From Nitratireductor thuwali (GTDB lineage Bacteria > Pseudomonadota > Alphaproteobacteria > Rhizobiales > Rhizobiaceae), in assembly GCF_036621415.1 (NCBI RefSeq), contig NZ_CP030941.1, positions 3,284,001 through 3,348,000 on the forward strand: a stretch of 64,000 bases of DNA, read 5' to 3'. A program made the translations under genes and the position numbers. The stretch's first letter is position 1; every line of letters begins with the position of its first letter. Under the pieces are notes generated by a model. The model did not search any database, had not been told where the DNA came from, and worked only from the letters and a program-made list of their open reading frames with translations. Shown one piece after another: positions 35,867 to 44,679 of this stretch.

Positions 35867-37021
35867 TCACAGGAGCACGAGCTGCTCCCCTGCGCCGGCG
35901 GGCGCCGTGAAAAGGTCGGTCCGCAGGCTCAGCTTCTCACGGTTGAGACCGATGCGCCTTGCGGCAATCTCGAAGCGGCGGCCGATCTGCCAGGCATAGG
36001 GACCGGTGCCCTTCATCCGCTTACCCCATTCGGCATCGTAATCCTTGCCGCCGCGCATGGAGCGTATCAGCGACATCACATGCCGGTAGCGGTCCGGATA
36101 GTGGCGCAGCAGCCAGTCCTTGAAGATCGGGCTGACCTCGAGCGGCAGGCGCAGGATGATATAGCCTGCCTCGCGCGCGCCGGCCGCATGGGCCGATTCC
36201 AGAATGCGCTCGATCTCGCTGTCGGTCATGCCGGGGATCACCGGGCCGATCATGACGGAAGTGGGTATGCCGGCGTCGCTCAGCTTGCGGATCGTCTCCA
36301 GCCGCAACGGCGGCGTCGCCGCCCTCGGCTCCATCGTCCTGGCAAGCTTCCGGTCCAGCGTCGTGACCGACAGCGCAACCTTGGCAAGACCTTGTTCGGC
36401 CATGCGCGCCAATATGTCGATGTCGCGCGTGACAAGGGCCGACTTGGTGACGATGCCGACAGGATGCCTGTGTGCCTCCAGCACTTCGAGCACCTCGCGC
36501 ATGATCCGCCACTTCCGTTCCACCGGCTGGTAGGGATCGGTGTTGGTGCCTATGGCGATCGTCCGCGGCTGGTAGCCCGGCTTGGAGAGTTCTTTTTCCA
36601 GAAGCCGCGCCGCATCCGGCTTGGCGAAAAGCCGCGCTTCGAAATCCAGGCCCGCCGAGAGCCCCATATAGCTGTGGGTCGGCCGCGCGAAGCAGTAGAC
36701 GCAGCCATGCTCGCAGCCGCGGTACGGATTTATCGACCGGTCGAAGGAAATGTCCGGCGACGAATTTTTGGTGATGATCGTGCGGGGCTTTTCCACCTGC
36801 ACTTCGGTCTTGAAGGGCGGCAGGTCTTCCAGCGTCTCCCACCCGTCGTCGAAGACATGCCGGGTCAGCGGTTCAAAACGTCCGGTCGGGTTGACCCCCG
36901 CCGCGCGTCCCCGGCGCCTGGTATCGGCAATACGAACGCCCGCTTCCTCGATTATCGCATTGGCCATCGAAACGCCTCCGCCTTTGGAGGCTGCAATGTC
37001 CGCTCGGGTAATCTGTTCCAT
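35867..37021 (-). CDS. PA0069-family radical SAM protein (SplB-like)
   Basis: A 384-residue radical SAM enzyme related to spore photoproduct lyase but of unknown function. The 4Fe-4S cluster motif is CEHGCVYC in [17 protein letters not shown], preceded by the family-typical [15 protein letters not shown] and [17 protein letters not shown] 37021 has GAGGCAACC upstream. An in-frame ATG at 36967 with GGAGG nearby is an equally good start. It stands alone between rnhB and a membrane protein gene. Radical SAM chemistry is certain; DNA repair is only a suggestion from the SplB likeness. Confidence 0.92.
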   Translation of the reverse strand: MEQITRADIAASKGGGVSMANAIIEEAGVRIADTRRRGRAAGVNPTGRFEPLTRHVFDDGWETLEDLPPFKTEVQVEKPRTIITKNSSPDISFDRSINPYRGCEHGCVYCFARPTHSYMGLSAGLDFEARLFAKPDAARLLEKELSKPGYQPRTIAIGTNTDPYQPVERKWRIMREVLEVLEAHRHPVGIVTKSALVTRDIDILARMAEQGLAKVALSVTTLDRKLARTMEPRAATPPLRLETIRKLSDAGIPTSVMIGPVIPGMTDSEIERILESAHAAGAREAGYIILRLPLEVSPIFKDWLLRHYPDRYRHVMSLIRSMRGGKDYDAEWGKRMKGTGPYAWQIGRRFEIAARRIGLNREKLSLRTDLFTAPAGAGEQLVLL

Positions 37022-37169
37022 CGTGGTTGCCTCCGCAGCCTGCGCCAGCCGTGCTTGCGATTCGCTTCATGAATCTATTCCTATTCGCAGAATGAGAACA
37101 AATCAAGAACAATCTGCCGGCTGCGGAACAACGACCGCGATGGGTGGAGGCGAGATCCGTTGAGTGAAA

Positions 37170-37583
37170 CTAGCCGAACACCAGAACGGCAAGCGCCACG
37201 GCAAGATAGGCCGCGACGCCCGAAAGCGGGCCGAGCCGGCGCAGCAGGGCGGGCGGCGGCGAGCCCGGCGTCGCCCTCTGCATGGCGACGAAGCCGAAGA
37301 TGCCGACGCCAAGGATGAAAGCGGCGACCACCAGCTTGAGAATGAAAGCCGGGCCGAGCAGCGCGCCGTCGTACACGGAAAGCCACATCCACAGTCCGGT
37401 GACCCAAAGAAGCAGGATGCCGATGAAGCCGGCCATCCCGAAACGCCTTCGAAGCGCGGCGAGCGCAGGCGGCGGCGGCCCGTCCAGCCGTCTGGCTTGC
37501 ATCGCCAGGAACATGCTTCCCATACCGCCGCCAGCCCCCAGCATGAGACCGAAGAGGTGCAGCATCTTCATGAGTGTCAGCAT
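37170..37583 (-). CDS. Four-helix membrane protein of unknown function
   Basis: A 137-residue protein with four hydrophobic segments (about 3-27, 49-69, 79-101, 116-136) and a short cytoplasmic loop rich in Pro and Arg. The first helix has His and Met residues (MKMLHLFGLMLGAGGGMGSMF), recalling heme- or copper-related membrane proteins such as the CopD or DUF2269 group, but I cannot assign it. It lies downstream of, and on the same strand as, a small secreted protein gene. Confidence 0.75.
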   Translation of the reverse strand: MLTLMKMLHLFGLMLGAGGGMGSMFLAMQARRLDGPPPPALAALRRRFGMAGFIGILLLWVTGLWMWLSVYDGALLGPAFILKLVVAAFILGVGIFGFVAMQRATPGSPPPALLRRLGPLSGVAAYLAVALAVLVFG

Positions 37584-37645
37584 GGTTCCCCCAAGACAGG
37601 TGCGTTGGCTGGAAGGTGCGCCCGTTTGAAGGACGAATCAACCGC

Positions 37646-38110
37646 CTATTCAGGCTTGGCCAAGCCGGAGGGAGGCGTCGCAGGCATGGGCGGCGAGGGT
37701 TGGGACGGCGCGTCGCCGGCATTGCCGGCGGGGCTGCCGCCGGATGGGCGGGGCGACGGTGTCGCCGGCGCGCCTGCCTGCGCCCGCAGATAGGGAGCCC
37801 CGCTGATCCCGCCGCGGATGACCAGGGCCTGCCGGCCGCGCGGCTGCTCCGTACTTTGCCCCTGGTCGGCGGTTCTTTTAGGGGGCTGCGCCGGCACGCC
37901 ATAGGCGATGATCGAGGGGCTGATGGTCGCCGCCTTTTCGACAGTCTTTTCCGGCGAGGCCTGATGCACGACCGCCGGTTCGGCGCTTCCAAGCACGATC
38001 ATCGACGGGCTGACGGTGGTTTCCAGCGCTTCGAGCACGACAATGGACGACGCGCGAGCGGAGCCCACGGCCATAGGCACGAGCAAAGCGATCGACCACA
38101 GGATGCGCAT
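37646..38110 (-). CDS. Secreted Pro/Ala-rich protein of unknown function
   Basis: A 154-residue protein with a clear signal peptide (MRILWSIALLVPMAVGSARA). Two similar segments follow (SIVVLEALETTVSPSMIVLG and EKAATISPSIIAYG), suggesting an internal duplication. The C-terminal half is disordered and rich in Pro, Ser, Gly and Ala. ATG 38110 begins exactly at the signal peptide; ATG 38134 would add eight residues. It is divergent from the Sua5 gene. No domain is recognised. Confidence 0.7.
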   Translation of the reverse strand: MRILWSIALLVPMAVGSARASSIVVLEALETTVSPSMIVLGSAEPAVVHQASPEKTVEKAATISPSIIAYGVPAQPPKRTADQGQSTEQPRGRQALVIRGGISGAPYLRAQAGAPATPSPRPSGGSPAGNAGDAPSQPSPPMPATPPSGLAKPE

Positions 38111-38294
38111 CGGATTCGGTCTTGACCCTTCCATGCCTGGCGCCAATTTCCCGGCGGCAGTCGACGGGACTTGCCGCGACGGTACCATCGCAGACCTTAA
38201 CAAAACGGTGACGCGGGGGGCGACGCTGCGCCGGGGCCTTGTGGTCGGCGGCCTTGCGCGATACGCAGCACAAAAGCTGCGGGAGTGGAAAGAA

Positions 38295-39269
38295 TTGGCC
38301 AGGATCGTTGCCGAAGAGGATGCGTTGGAAGAGGCATGCAGGCGCCTTGCCGCCGGCGAGCCCGTCGCCATTCCGACCGAGACGGTCTACGGCCTGGCGG
38401 CCGACGCCACCGATGGCACCGCGGTGGCCCGCATTTTCGAGATCAAGGGGCGGCCGCGATTCAACCCGCTGATCGCTCATGTGGCTGACATGGCAATGGC
38501 CGGCTCCATCGCCGTCTTCACGCCGCTGGCGTCGAGACTGGCCGGCGCATTCTGGCCCGGCCCGCTTACGCTGGTGCTCCCGGTGCGGGAAGGTTCGGGC
38601 ATTCATCCGCTGGTGACGGCCGGCCTCGACACGGTCGCGCTGCGCAACCCGCGAGGCTTCGGCGCCAGGGTGATCGCCCGTCTGGGGCGGCCGCTCGCCG
38701 CCCCTAGCGCCAACACCTCGGGCCGGATCAGCGGCACCAGCGCCGGCGCGGTGAACGCGGACCTTGGAGATCGTATCGGAATGATCGTCGATGGCGGCCC
38801 GACGCGCGTCGGGCTGGAATCCACCATCGTCAAGGTCGAGGGCGACCGTCTTTTGCTGCTGCGTCCAGGCGGCATTGCGGCTGAGGAGATCGAGGCCGTG
38901 GCCGGCGTGAGGCTGGAGCGCGGCGCGTCCGGCGTGCAGGCGCCCGGCATGCTGGCCTCTCACTATGCGCCGGATGCGCCGGTCCGGCTTAACGCAGATA
39001 GGGTGCGTCCGGGCGAGGCCCTGCTCGCTTTCGGCCCGCGCCGCATCGCCAATGCCGATGCGGCCGTCAAGGTGCTCAACCTTTCGCAGCGCGGCGACCT
39101 GAAGGAGGCGGCGGCCAATCTGTTTGCCCATCTCCTGGCGCTGGATGCGGTGGGCGCAAAGGCCATTGCGGTCGAGCCCATTCCGGCCGCGGGTCTTGGT
39201 GAAGCCATCAACGATCGCCTGGCGCGCGCCGCCGCTCCGCGCCAAGACAGCGGGGAAAAAGGATCATGA
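38295..39269 (+). CDS. L-threonylcarbamoyladenylate synthase (Sua5/YciO/YrdC)
   Basis: Makes threonylcarbamoyl-AMP from Thr, bicarbonate and ATP for the universal t6A37 modification of ANN-decoding tRNAs. The 324-residue Sua5-type protein has an N-terminal YrdC domain (GEPVAIPTETVYGLAADA, FEIKGRPRFNPLI, FWPGPLTLVL, PLAAPSANTSGRISGT) and a C-terminal Sua5 domain (APGMLASHYAP). No ATG fits; TTG 38295 with GGAG nine bases upstream gives MARIVAEEDALEEACRRLAA, matching the usual rhizobial start. The stop overlaps the next gene by four bases (ATGA). Confidence 0.93.
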   Translation: MARIVAEEDALEEACRRLAAGEPVAIPTETVYGLAADATDGTAVARIFEIKGRPRFNPLIAHVADMAMAGSIAVFTPLASRLAGAFWPGPLTLVLPVREGSGIHPLVTAGLDTVALRNPRGFGARVIARLGRPLAAPSANTSGRISGTSAGAVNADLGDRIGMIVDGGPTRVGLESTIVKVEGDRLLLLRPGGIAAEEIEAVAGVRLERGASGVQAPGMLASHYAPDAPVRLNADRVRPGEALLAFGPRRIANADAAVKVLNLSQRGDLKEAAANLFAHLLALDAVGAKAIAVEPIPAAGLGEAINDRLARAAAPRQDSGEKGS

Positions 39270-40693
39270 GCGAACCGGAAGGGCTGGATGCCGGCCTGAT
39301 CGACCGTTTTGCCGAAATCGTCGGCGACAAGCACGCCCTGCGATCGCCGCAGGACGTTGCGCCCCATCTGGTGGAGCCGCGCGGCCTGTTTGCCGGCAGG
39401 ACGAGCTTGGTCCTGCGGCCGGCTTCCACCGAACAGGTGAGCCGCATTCTCGCCCTGGCGACGCAGACCGGCACGCCCGTCGTGCCCCAGGGCGGCAATA
39501 CCGGCCTCGTCGGCGGCCAGATGCCGAATCGGGGCGGCGGCGAGATCGTCGTTTCGCTGTCCCGCCTCGACACGATACGCGAGATCGACCTGGAATCGAA
39601 CACGGCGACGGTCGAGGCCGGCGTCATTCTGCAGACCTTGCAGGAAGCGGCGGAGATCAACGACCGGCTGTTCCCGCTCTCGCTTGCCTCCCAGGGCTCG
39701 TGCCAGATCGGCGGCAACCTTTCCGCCAATGCCGGCGGCATCGGCGCGCTGGCCTATGGCGTGGCGCGCGATCTTTGCCTTGGCGTCGAGGTGGTTCTAC
39801 CCACGGGCGAGGTGCTCGACGATCTGCGCAAGCTGAAAAAGGACAATACCGGCTACGACCTCAAAGACCTCTTCATTGGCGCGGAAGGCACGCTGGGCAT
39901 CATCACGGCGGCCGTGGTGAAGCTGTTCCCCAGGCCCAAGGGCCGGGAACTGGCCTGGGCGGGGCTTGCCTCGCCCAAGGCCGCCCTCGATTTTTTCGGC
40001 ATAGCCGCAGGCATGGCCGGCGGTGCGCTGACGGCGTTCGAACTCATGGCGGCAACGCCGCTCGATTTCGTGCTGGCGCATGTGCCCGGCGTCAGGCCGC
40101 CGCTTGAGGCGGCCCATCCCTGGCATGTCCTGCTGGAGGTCTCGTCCGGCCGCTCCGCCGACGATGCGCGCGCGTTGATGGAAGAGATCCTGGCCGCTGC
40201 CTTCGAGGAAGGCGCGGTCGCCGATGCGGTGATCGCCCAGAGCCAGCAGCAGGCGGAAGCCCTGCGCCACCTGCGCGAGGCGATGTCGGAAGCCCAGAAG
40301 CCGGAGGGCGGCTCGATCAAACACGATATCGCCGTGCCCGTCGCCGCCATCCCCGAATTCATCGCCCGCGCCGACGCCGCTGTCACAAAGGTGGTAAAGG
40401 GCTGCCGCCCGGTCTGCTTCGGCCATATGGGCGACGGCAATCTCCACTATAACGTTTCCCAGCCCGTCGGCATGGACAAGGCGGCCTATCTGGAACATTA
40501 CCGCGCCATGAACGACGCCGTGCATTCCATCGTGCGTGAGCTCGGCGGCTCGTTCTCGGCCGAGCACGGCATAGGACGGCTGAAACGCGACGAACTCATT
40601 GCGACCCAACCGGCCGTCGCGACCGATCTCATGCGGCGAGTGAAGAAGGCATTCGACCCCGCCGGCATCATGAATCCCGGCAAGGTCATCTGA
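39266..40693 (+). CDS. FAD-binding oxidoreductase, D-2-hydroxyacid dehydrogenase type
   Basis: A 475-residue flavoprotein of the GlcD/D-lactate/D-2-hydroxyglutarate dehydrogenase family. The FAD-binding (PCMH) domain spans about residues 40-220 (VVPQGGNTGLVGGQ, SQGSCQIGGNLSANAGGIGALAYG, GAEGTLGIIT). The C-terminal catalytic domain carries the His motif FGHMGDGNLHYN and ends EHGIGRLKRDEL to FDPAGIMNPGKV. It oxidises a D-2-hydroxyacid and passes electrons on, probably via an electron carrier. It overlaps the Sua5 gene and is followed after nine bases by a racemase-like gene. The acid substrate is not determined. Confidence 0.92.
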   Translation: MSEPEGLDAGLIDRFAEIVGDKHALRSPQDVAPHLVEPRGLFAGRTSLVLRPASTEQVSRILALATQTGTPVVPQGGNTGLVGGQMPNRGGGEIVVSLSRLDTIREIDLESNTATVEAGVILQTLQEAAEINDRLFPLSLASQGSCQIGGNLSANAGGIGALAYGVARDLCLGVEVVLPTGEVLDDLRKLKKDNTGYDLKDLFIGAEGTLGIITAAVVKLFPRPKGRELAWAGLASPKAALDFFGIAAGMAGGALTAFELMAATPLDFVLAHVPGVRPPLEAAHPWHVLLEVSSGRSADDARALMEEILAAAFEEGAVADAVIAQSQQQAEALRHLREAMSEAQKPEGGSIKHDIAVPVAAIPEFIARADAAVTKVVKGCRPVCFGHMGDGNLHYNVSQPVGMDKAAYLEHYRAMNDAVHSIVRELGGSFSAEHGIGRLKRDELIATQPAVATDLMRRVKKAFDPAGIMNPGKVI

Positions 40694-40702
40694 AAGGCGA
40701 TC

Positions 40703-41449
40703 ATGGATCAGAAATTTTTCGACGCCGGCAGGCCGGTGATCGGCACGATTCTCCTGGCGACCGATCTTGTCACCGAGAACGACATCCGCGCCATCATGCC
40801 GCCAAAGGTAACGGTGTGCGCCACCCGCGTTCCCTTCGAGAACCCGACCTCGCCGGAGCAACTGCGCCGCACGCTGCCGCATCTGGGCGAGGCGGCGCGC
40901 TGGGTGGTGCCGGGCGTACCGCTTTCCGCGCTCTATTTCTCCTGCACGTCGGCCACCGTCGTGCTGGGCGAGGAGAAGGTTGCCGCCGCCATTGCCGAAG
41001 GCCGGCCCGGCATCGCGCCGATAACGCCCATAATGGCCGCCAAGCGGGCGTTCCGCGCGCTCGGCGCCCGCCGCATCGCGGTGATGACGCCCTATATCGC
41101 GGACACGGCGACCGCCATCGTCAACCATCTCGAAGGCCACGGCTTCGAAGTCGTCAACGCCCATGGCCTCGACATGGAGGACGACCGCGACATGGCGCGG
41201 CTCGATCCGCGGCTGATAATCGAGGCCGCCGAGGATGCGATGGTGGCGGGCGCCGAAGCGCTGTTCATCTCCTGCACGGCGCTGCCGGCGGCGACGCTCG
41301 CGCCCGAGATAGAGCGCCGCATCGGCTGCCCGGTCGTCACCTCAAACCTGGCCGGCCTGTGGATGGCCATGCGCCGGGCCGGCGTCGACGACAGCCTGCC
41401 GGAAAAGGGCCGGCTGCTTACCTGCCCGCTTCCGCCGGCGCTGGCATGA
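40703..41449 (+). CDS. Maleate isomerase / arylmalonate decarboxylase-like protein (Asp/Glu racemase superfamily)
   Basis: A 248-residue protein with two symmetry-related domains. Each provides a cysteine in the expected position: YFSCTSAT near residue 76 and FISCTALPAA near residue 191. That two-Cys arrangement suits cis-trans isomerases and racemases of this superfamily; decarboxylases keep one Cys. It is encoded directly after an FAD hydroxyacid dehydrogenase, so both may act on one dicarboxylic or hydroxyacid substrate. The reaction cannot be fixed from sequence alone. Confidence 0.82.
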   Translation: MDQKFFDAGRPVIGTILLATDLVTENDIRAIMPPKVTVCATRVPFENPTSPEQLRRTLPHLGEAARWVVPGVPLSALYFSCTSATVVLGEEKVAAAIAEGRPGIAPITPIMAAKRAFRALGARRIAVMTPYIADTATAIVNHLEGHGFEVVNAHGLDMEDDRDMARLDPRLIIEAAEDAMVAGAEALFISCTALPAATLAPEIERRIGCPVVTSNLAGLWMAMRRAGVDDSLPEKGRLLTCPLPPALA

Positions 41450-41615
41450 GATGCGGGTTTGCCGTCCGGTGACATTCGTTACGCAACTCTTGCGGCAGGT
41501 GTGAAACCGCTAACCAACTGTAAGGTCAGCAAAATTTAACCGAGTTTCTAAGCCCGCGGGTAACAACCCCGCGCTACAGTCCTTCCCATAACGAGGCCGG
41601 AAGAAATCTGGCCCG

Positions 41616-41638
41616 GAGAGACCGGAAAACCGGCTCTC
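41616..41638 (+). other. Leader hairpin before the DUF6101 gene
   Basis: GAGAG-A-CCGG, an AAAA loop and CCGGCTCTC form a 9-bp stem with one bulged A. It ends 25 bp upstream of the start codon, so it would lie in the mRNA leader. No T tract follows, so it is not a terminator. Confidence 0.45.
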
Positions 41639-41662
41639 AGGAGTAACAGGAAGGCATAAAGT

Positions 41663-42226
41663 ATGGCGAGTGGTCTCAAGCCCGTCTGGGCGGGCCGCGC
41701 AATGCGGCTCGACCCTTTCCGCCTGCCCCAGGCGGTCAGCTATGCATCGCACGATGCATTCGGTGAAGTGGCGTTCACCATCGACAAGCGGGGCGTGCGC
41801 ATGCGCCGCCATCTGAACATGAGCCAGCTCTCCGTCACCTTCGCCTTGCCGCCCAATGCCTTCGAAGGCGTGGCCGCGCGGGCCATCGAGGACGGCGAGG
41901 GCGATGTGACGGTGACGCTGGAACTCCTGCATAAGGACCCGATGCTGTCGGTTCCGCTGCTGGTCGCCGGCGATTTCGACGATGTGGCGGCGGATTGGCG
42001 GGCTTGGTCGGAAGCCTACGGCCTGCCGATGATGCTGGTCGAGGCCGACGGCATCGCCCGCACGCTGGAGGACTCGTTGGGGCAGATCAAGGCGGATCCG
42101 CCCAAGCAGCGGCGTCGCGGACGCCCCGTGCGCCAGCGCCGGCCGCGCTTCCTCGCCCGCCGCAAGCAGGGCTCGCTGGGTCTGCGGCTGGTCGTCGGCG
42201 GCGAAGAGATCATCGCCCGCGACTGA
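41663..42226 (+). CDS. DUF6101 family protein
   Basis: A 187-residue protein of a family I associate with Hyphomicrobiales. It starts MASGLKPVWAGRAMRLDPFR. It has a compact middle part (VRMRRHLNMSQLSVTFALPP) and a very basic segment near residues 140-166 (RRRGRPVRQRRPRFLARRKQ), suggesting nucleic-acid or membrane-surface binding. The function is unknown. It converges on ubiA. Confidence 0.8.
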   Translation: MASGLKPVWAGRAMRLDPFRLPQAVSYASHDAFGEVAFTIDKRGVRMRRHLNMSQLSVTFALPPNAFEGVAARAIEDGEGDVTVTLELLHKDPMLSVPLLVAGDFDDVAADWRAWSEAYGLPMMLVEADGIARTLEDSLGQIKADPPKQRRRGRPVRQRRPRFLARRKQGSLGLRLVVGGEEIIARD

Positions 42227-42247
42227 TCGTCGGGGGATACTGGGCGC

Positions 42248-43231
42248 TTAAAAATACGGGCTGAGCGTCGCCCAGGCGCCGCCGCCCAGCAATCCCAGAA
42301 AGATGAGCGCGCCAACCACCGTGTTCGACTTGAACAGGGCCAGGCACTGGTCCGGGTCGTCGATGTCCAGCGTGCGGATCTGGCGCGCCATGTGCGCCCC
42401 CGCCGCCACAAGGCCGGCAAGCGCCGGCATGGGCACCGCGGCAAGTCCGAAAGCGACGGCGAAAAACAAAAGCGCCCCGGCATAGAGCGCTATCAGCCAG
42501 TAGCTCGTGTTCTCGGCGAACAGCCGCGCCGTGGAGCGCACGCCCACGATCGCGTCGTCTTCCTTGTCCTGATGCGCATAGATCGTGTCGTAGCCGATCA
42601 CCCACAGGATCGAGCCGAAATAAAGGAGCAGCGGCGCCAGCGTCAGATTGCCGAAGGTGGCCGCCCAGCCCATCAGCGCGCCCCATGAAAAGGCCAGCCC
42701 CAGGAAAAGCTGCGGCCAGTCCGTGAAGCGCTTGGCGAATGGATAGACGGCGACGACGGCCAGCGACGCCAGCCCGAGCAGGATGGTGAAGCTGTTGAAC
42801 TGCATCAGCACGACCAGCCCTGCCAATGCCTGCGCGCCGAGGAACATCCAGGCCTGCCGCCGCGAAACCTGGCCCGAGGGCAGGGGGCGCGAGCGCGTGC
42901 GCTCCACCGCCTCGTCGATGCGCTGGTCCACGAGATCGTTATAGGTGCATCCGGCGCCGCGCATCGCAATGGCGCCGATCACGAACAGGAGGACATAAAA
43001 CGGCGAAGGCATCACGCTCCACAGTGGCGCACCCGGTTTGGCCCCCGCGCTGGCCGCCATGGCCAGCGACCACAGGCAGGGCCACAGCAGCAACTGCCAG
43101 CCGATCGGCCTGTCCCAACGGGCGAGCTGGGCATAGGGCCATGCCGCGCGCGGCAGCAGGCGGTAGACCCAATGGCCCGACGGCGCATCGGCGACACGGC
43201 CGCGCTCGGCTCTGGACTGGATCTTTTCCAT
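42248..43231 (-). CDS. ubiA: 4-hydroxybenzoate polyprenyltransferase
   Basis: The membrane prenyltransferase of ubiquinone synthesis. It joins the polyprenyl tail made by the IspB-type enzyme (23 kb) to 4-hydroxybenzoate. The 327 residues have several membrane helices and both Asp-rich motifs, NDLVDQRID after GCTY and YDTIYAHQDKEDD. Start ATG 43231 gives MEKIQSRAERGRVADAP; the frame is open upstream but overlaps the ArsR promoter region. It is divergent from the ArsR-family gene. Confidence 0.95.
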   Translation of the reverse strand: MEKIQSRAERGRVADAPSGHWVYRLLPRAAWPYAQLARWDRPIGWQLLLWPCLWSLAMAASAGAKPGAPLWSVMPSPFYVLLFVIGAIAMRGAGCTYNDLVDQRIDEAVERTRSRPLPSGQVSRRQAWMFLGAQALAGLVVLMQFNSFTILLGLASLAVVAVYPFAKRFTDWPQLFLGLAFSWGALMGWAATFGNLTLAPLLLYFGSILWVIGYDTIYAHQDKEDDAIVGVRSTARLFAENTSYWLIALYAGALLFFAVAFGLAAVPMPALAGLVAAGAHMARQIRTLDIDDPDQCLALFKSNTVVGALIFLGLLGGGAWATLSPYF

Positions 43232-43305
43232 GCTTCTTCCCGAAAATGCCCTGGCTGGGATGACTGAGTGGCAAGGCAGGCCGCTTCCGTCAAGGAGGAA
43301 CTCTC

Positions 43306-43335
43306 TTGACATGCAGGTATTTACCTGCATATTGG
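43306..43335 (+). promoter_or_regulatory. Promoter and palindromic operator of the ArsR-SRPBCC operon
   Basis: A perfect 9-bp inverted repeat (ATGCAGGTA at 43311-43319 and TACCTGCAT at 43322-43330, spacer TT) sits directly behind the -35 box TTGACA (43306-43311). It fills the spacer up to a -10 like TATTGG (43330-43335). Repressor binding would block RNA polymerase. It lies 27 bp before the ArsR-type regulator start. Confidence 0.75.
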
Positions 43336-43357
43336 TCATCAAATACGAGCGGGACCG

Positions 43358-43672
43358 ATGGACGCTGACAAGGTTTTCAAAGCTCTGGGCGACCCGACAC
43401 GCAGAAGGCTGCTTGACCTTCTTTGTGAAAAGAACGGGCAGACGCTGGGCCAGCTCTGCGAAAATCTGGACATGGCTCGTCAGTCCGCCACGCAGCACCT
43501 CGGCATACTCGAGGAGGCCAATCTGGTGAGCACGGTCCGGCGCGGCAGGGAAAAGCTGCATTTCATCAACCCCGTGCCGCTCCACGAGGTCTACGAACGG
43601 TGGGTGCGGAAATTCGAGCGTCAGCGGCTCAGCCTGCTGCACGATCTGAAGAAGGAACTCGAAGGAGAGTAG
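43358..43672 (+). CDS. ArsR-family winged-helix transcriptional regulator
   Basis: A 104-residue protein that is almost entirely a winged helix-turn-helix (FKALGDPTRRRLLDLLCEKN, LGQLCENLDMARQSATQHLGILEEANLV, wing TVRRGREKLHFI). The metal-binding ELCVCDL motif of classic ArsR/SmtB members is absent. It therefore belongs to the non-metal group commonly paired with SRPBCC proteins. It should repress its own operon through the palindrome at 43311-43330. The SRPBCC gene follows two bases after its stop. Confidence 0.9.
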   Translation: MDADKVFKALGDPTRRRLLDLLCEKNGQTLGQLCENLDMARQSATQHLGILEEANLVSTVRRGREKLHFINPVPLHEVYERWVRKFERQRLSLLHDLKKELEGE

Positions 43673-43674
43673 CA

Positions 43675-44139
43675 ATGACCAAAGAGACGACCAGCTTCGT
43701 TTACGTGACCTACATTCTCTCGACGCCGGAAAAGGTGTTCGATGCCATTACGAAACCGGACGTCGCAAGGCGCTATTGGGCCCACGAAAACGTCTCCGAC
43801 TGGAAGCCCGGGTCGAAGTGGGAACACATCCGCGCCAATGACGAACGCACCGTCGAACTCGTCGGCAAGGTCGTTGAGGTCTCGCCGCCGACCCGTCTCG
43901 TCATCACCTGGGCAAACGCTTCGCAGGCGTCCGATCCGGAAGCCTACAGCCGGGTGACGTTTGAGATCGAGGAATACGAAGACATGGTCCGCCTGACCGT
44001 CACCCATGACGAGCTCGAAGCTGGCAGCGGAATGGCGAAAGGCATCAGCAAAGGTTGGCCCGTCATCCTCTCCAGCCTGAAATCCTTCCTGGAAACCGGC
44101 CGCGGGCTCGACGTCTTCGCCAAGCCCAAGGCGGCCTGA
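43675..44139 (+). CDS. SRPBCC (AHSA1/START-like) domain protein, first of two
   Basis: A 154-residue hydrophobic-cavity protein of the AHSA1-like SRPBCC group. It shows STPEKVFDAITKPDVARRYWAHENVSDWKPGSKW at the start and WPVILSSLKSFLETG in the C-terminal helix. These domains bind lipidic or aromatic ligands; those encoded beside ArsR-type regulators have no established activity. It is co-transcribed with the regulator upstream and a second SRPBCC gene and GFA gene downstream. Confidence 0.9.
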   Translation: MTKETTSFVYVTYILSTPEKVFDAITKPDVARRYWAHENVSDWKPGSKWEHIRANDERTVELVGKVVEVSPPTRLVITWANASQASDPEAYSRVTFEIEEYEDMVRLTVTHDELEAGSGMAKGISKGWPVILSSLKSFLETGRGLDVFAKPKAA

Positions 44140-44217
44140 CTCTCTGCAATACAACGTCCGAAGCCTGCCAGCCGACGGACAGCGATGACAATGGCCCCAA
44201 GGCAAGGAGGATCGAGG

Positions 44218-44658
44218 ATGCGGGTCGACGTCGCCGATGACAGGATTTCGATCGCAGTCGTCCTCTCCGCGCCACAGGAGGATGCCTGGCGGCTCTTGAC
44301 CGAGACGGGCCATATCCGTGCTTGGTGGGGCGACCATGTGAGCCTCGACGCCCGGCCTGGCGGTGCGCTGCGCGAGGTCTGGTCGAACGGCCGGCGCGAA
44401 GTAGTCACCGCGGGCCTGGTGACGCGGCTCGAGCCGCCGCGACTTCTCGCCATGAGTTGGGCGGACGACGACTGGCCGGGTGAGACGGAGGTCTCCTTTG
44501 CGCTCGAAGAAAAGGACGGCGGAACACAATTGCTGCTCGTTCACTCCGGCTGGGGCATCCATCCGCCGGAACGGAGGTCTGGTCTCATGGAGGCACATGC
44601 ACAGGGCTGGGGCGGGCATATCGAGCGGCTGGCTCGCCGCGCACAAGGGATACGCTAA
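44218..44658 (+). CDS. SRPBCC (AHSA1/START-like) domain protein, second of two
   Basis: A 146-residue SRPBCC protein with LSAPQEDAWRLLTETGHIRAWWGDHVSLDARPGGALRE and the C-terminal helix GWGGHIERLARRAQ. AAGGAGG at 44204-44210 sets ATG 44218. It differs clearly from the neighbouring paralogue, so this is an old duplication or separate recruitment. Same operon as the ArsR regulator and the GFA protein. Confidence 0.88.
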   Translation: MRVDVADDRISIAVVLSAPQEDAWRLLTETGHIRAWWGDHVSLDARPGGALREVWSNGRREVVTAGLVTRLEPPRLLAMSWADDDWPGETEVSFALEEKDGGTQLLLVHSGWGIHPPERRSGLMEAHAQGWGGHIERLARRAQGIR

Positions 44659-44679
44659 CGGTAAGGAGAAAGCACAGTC

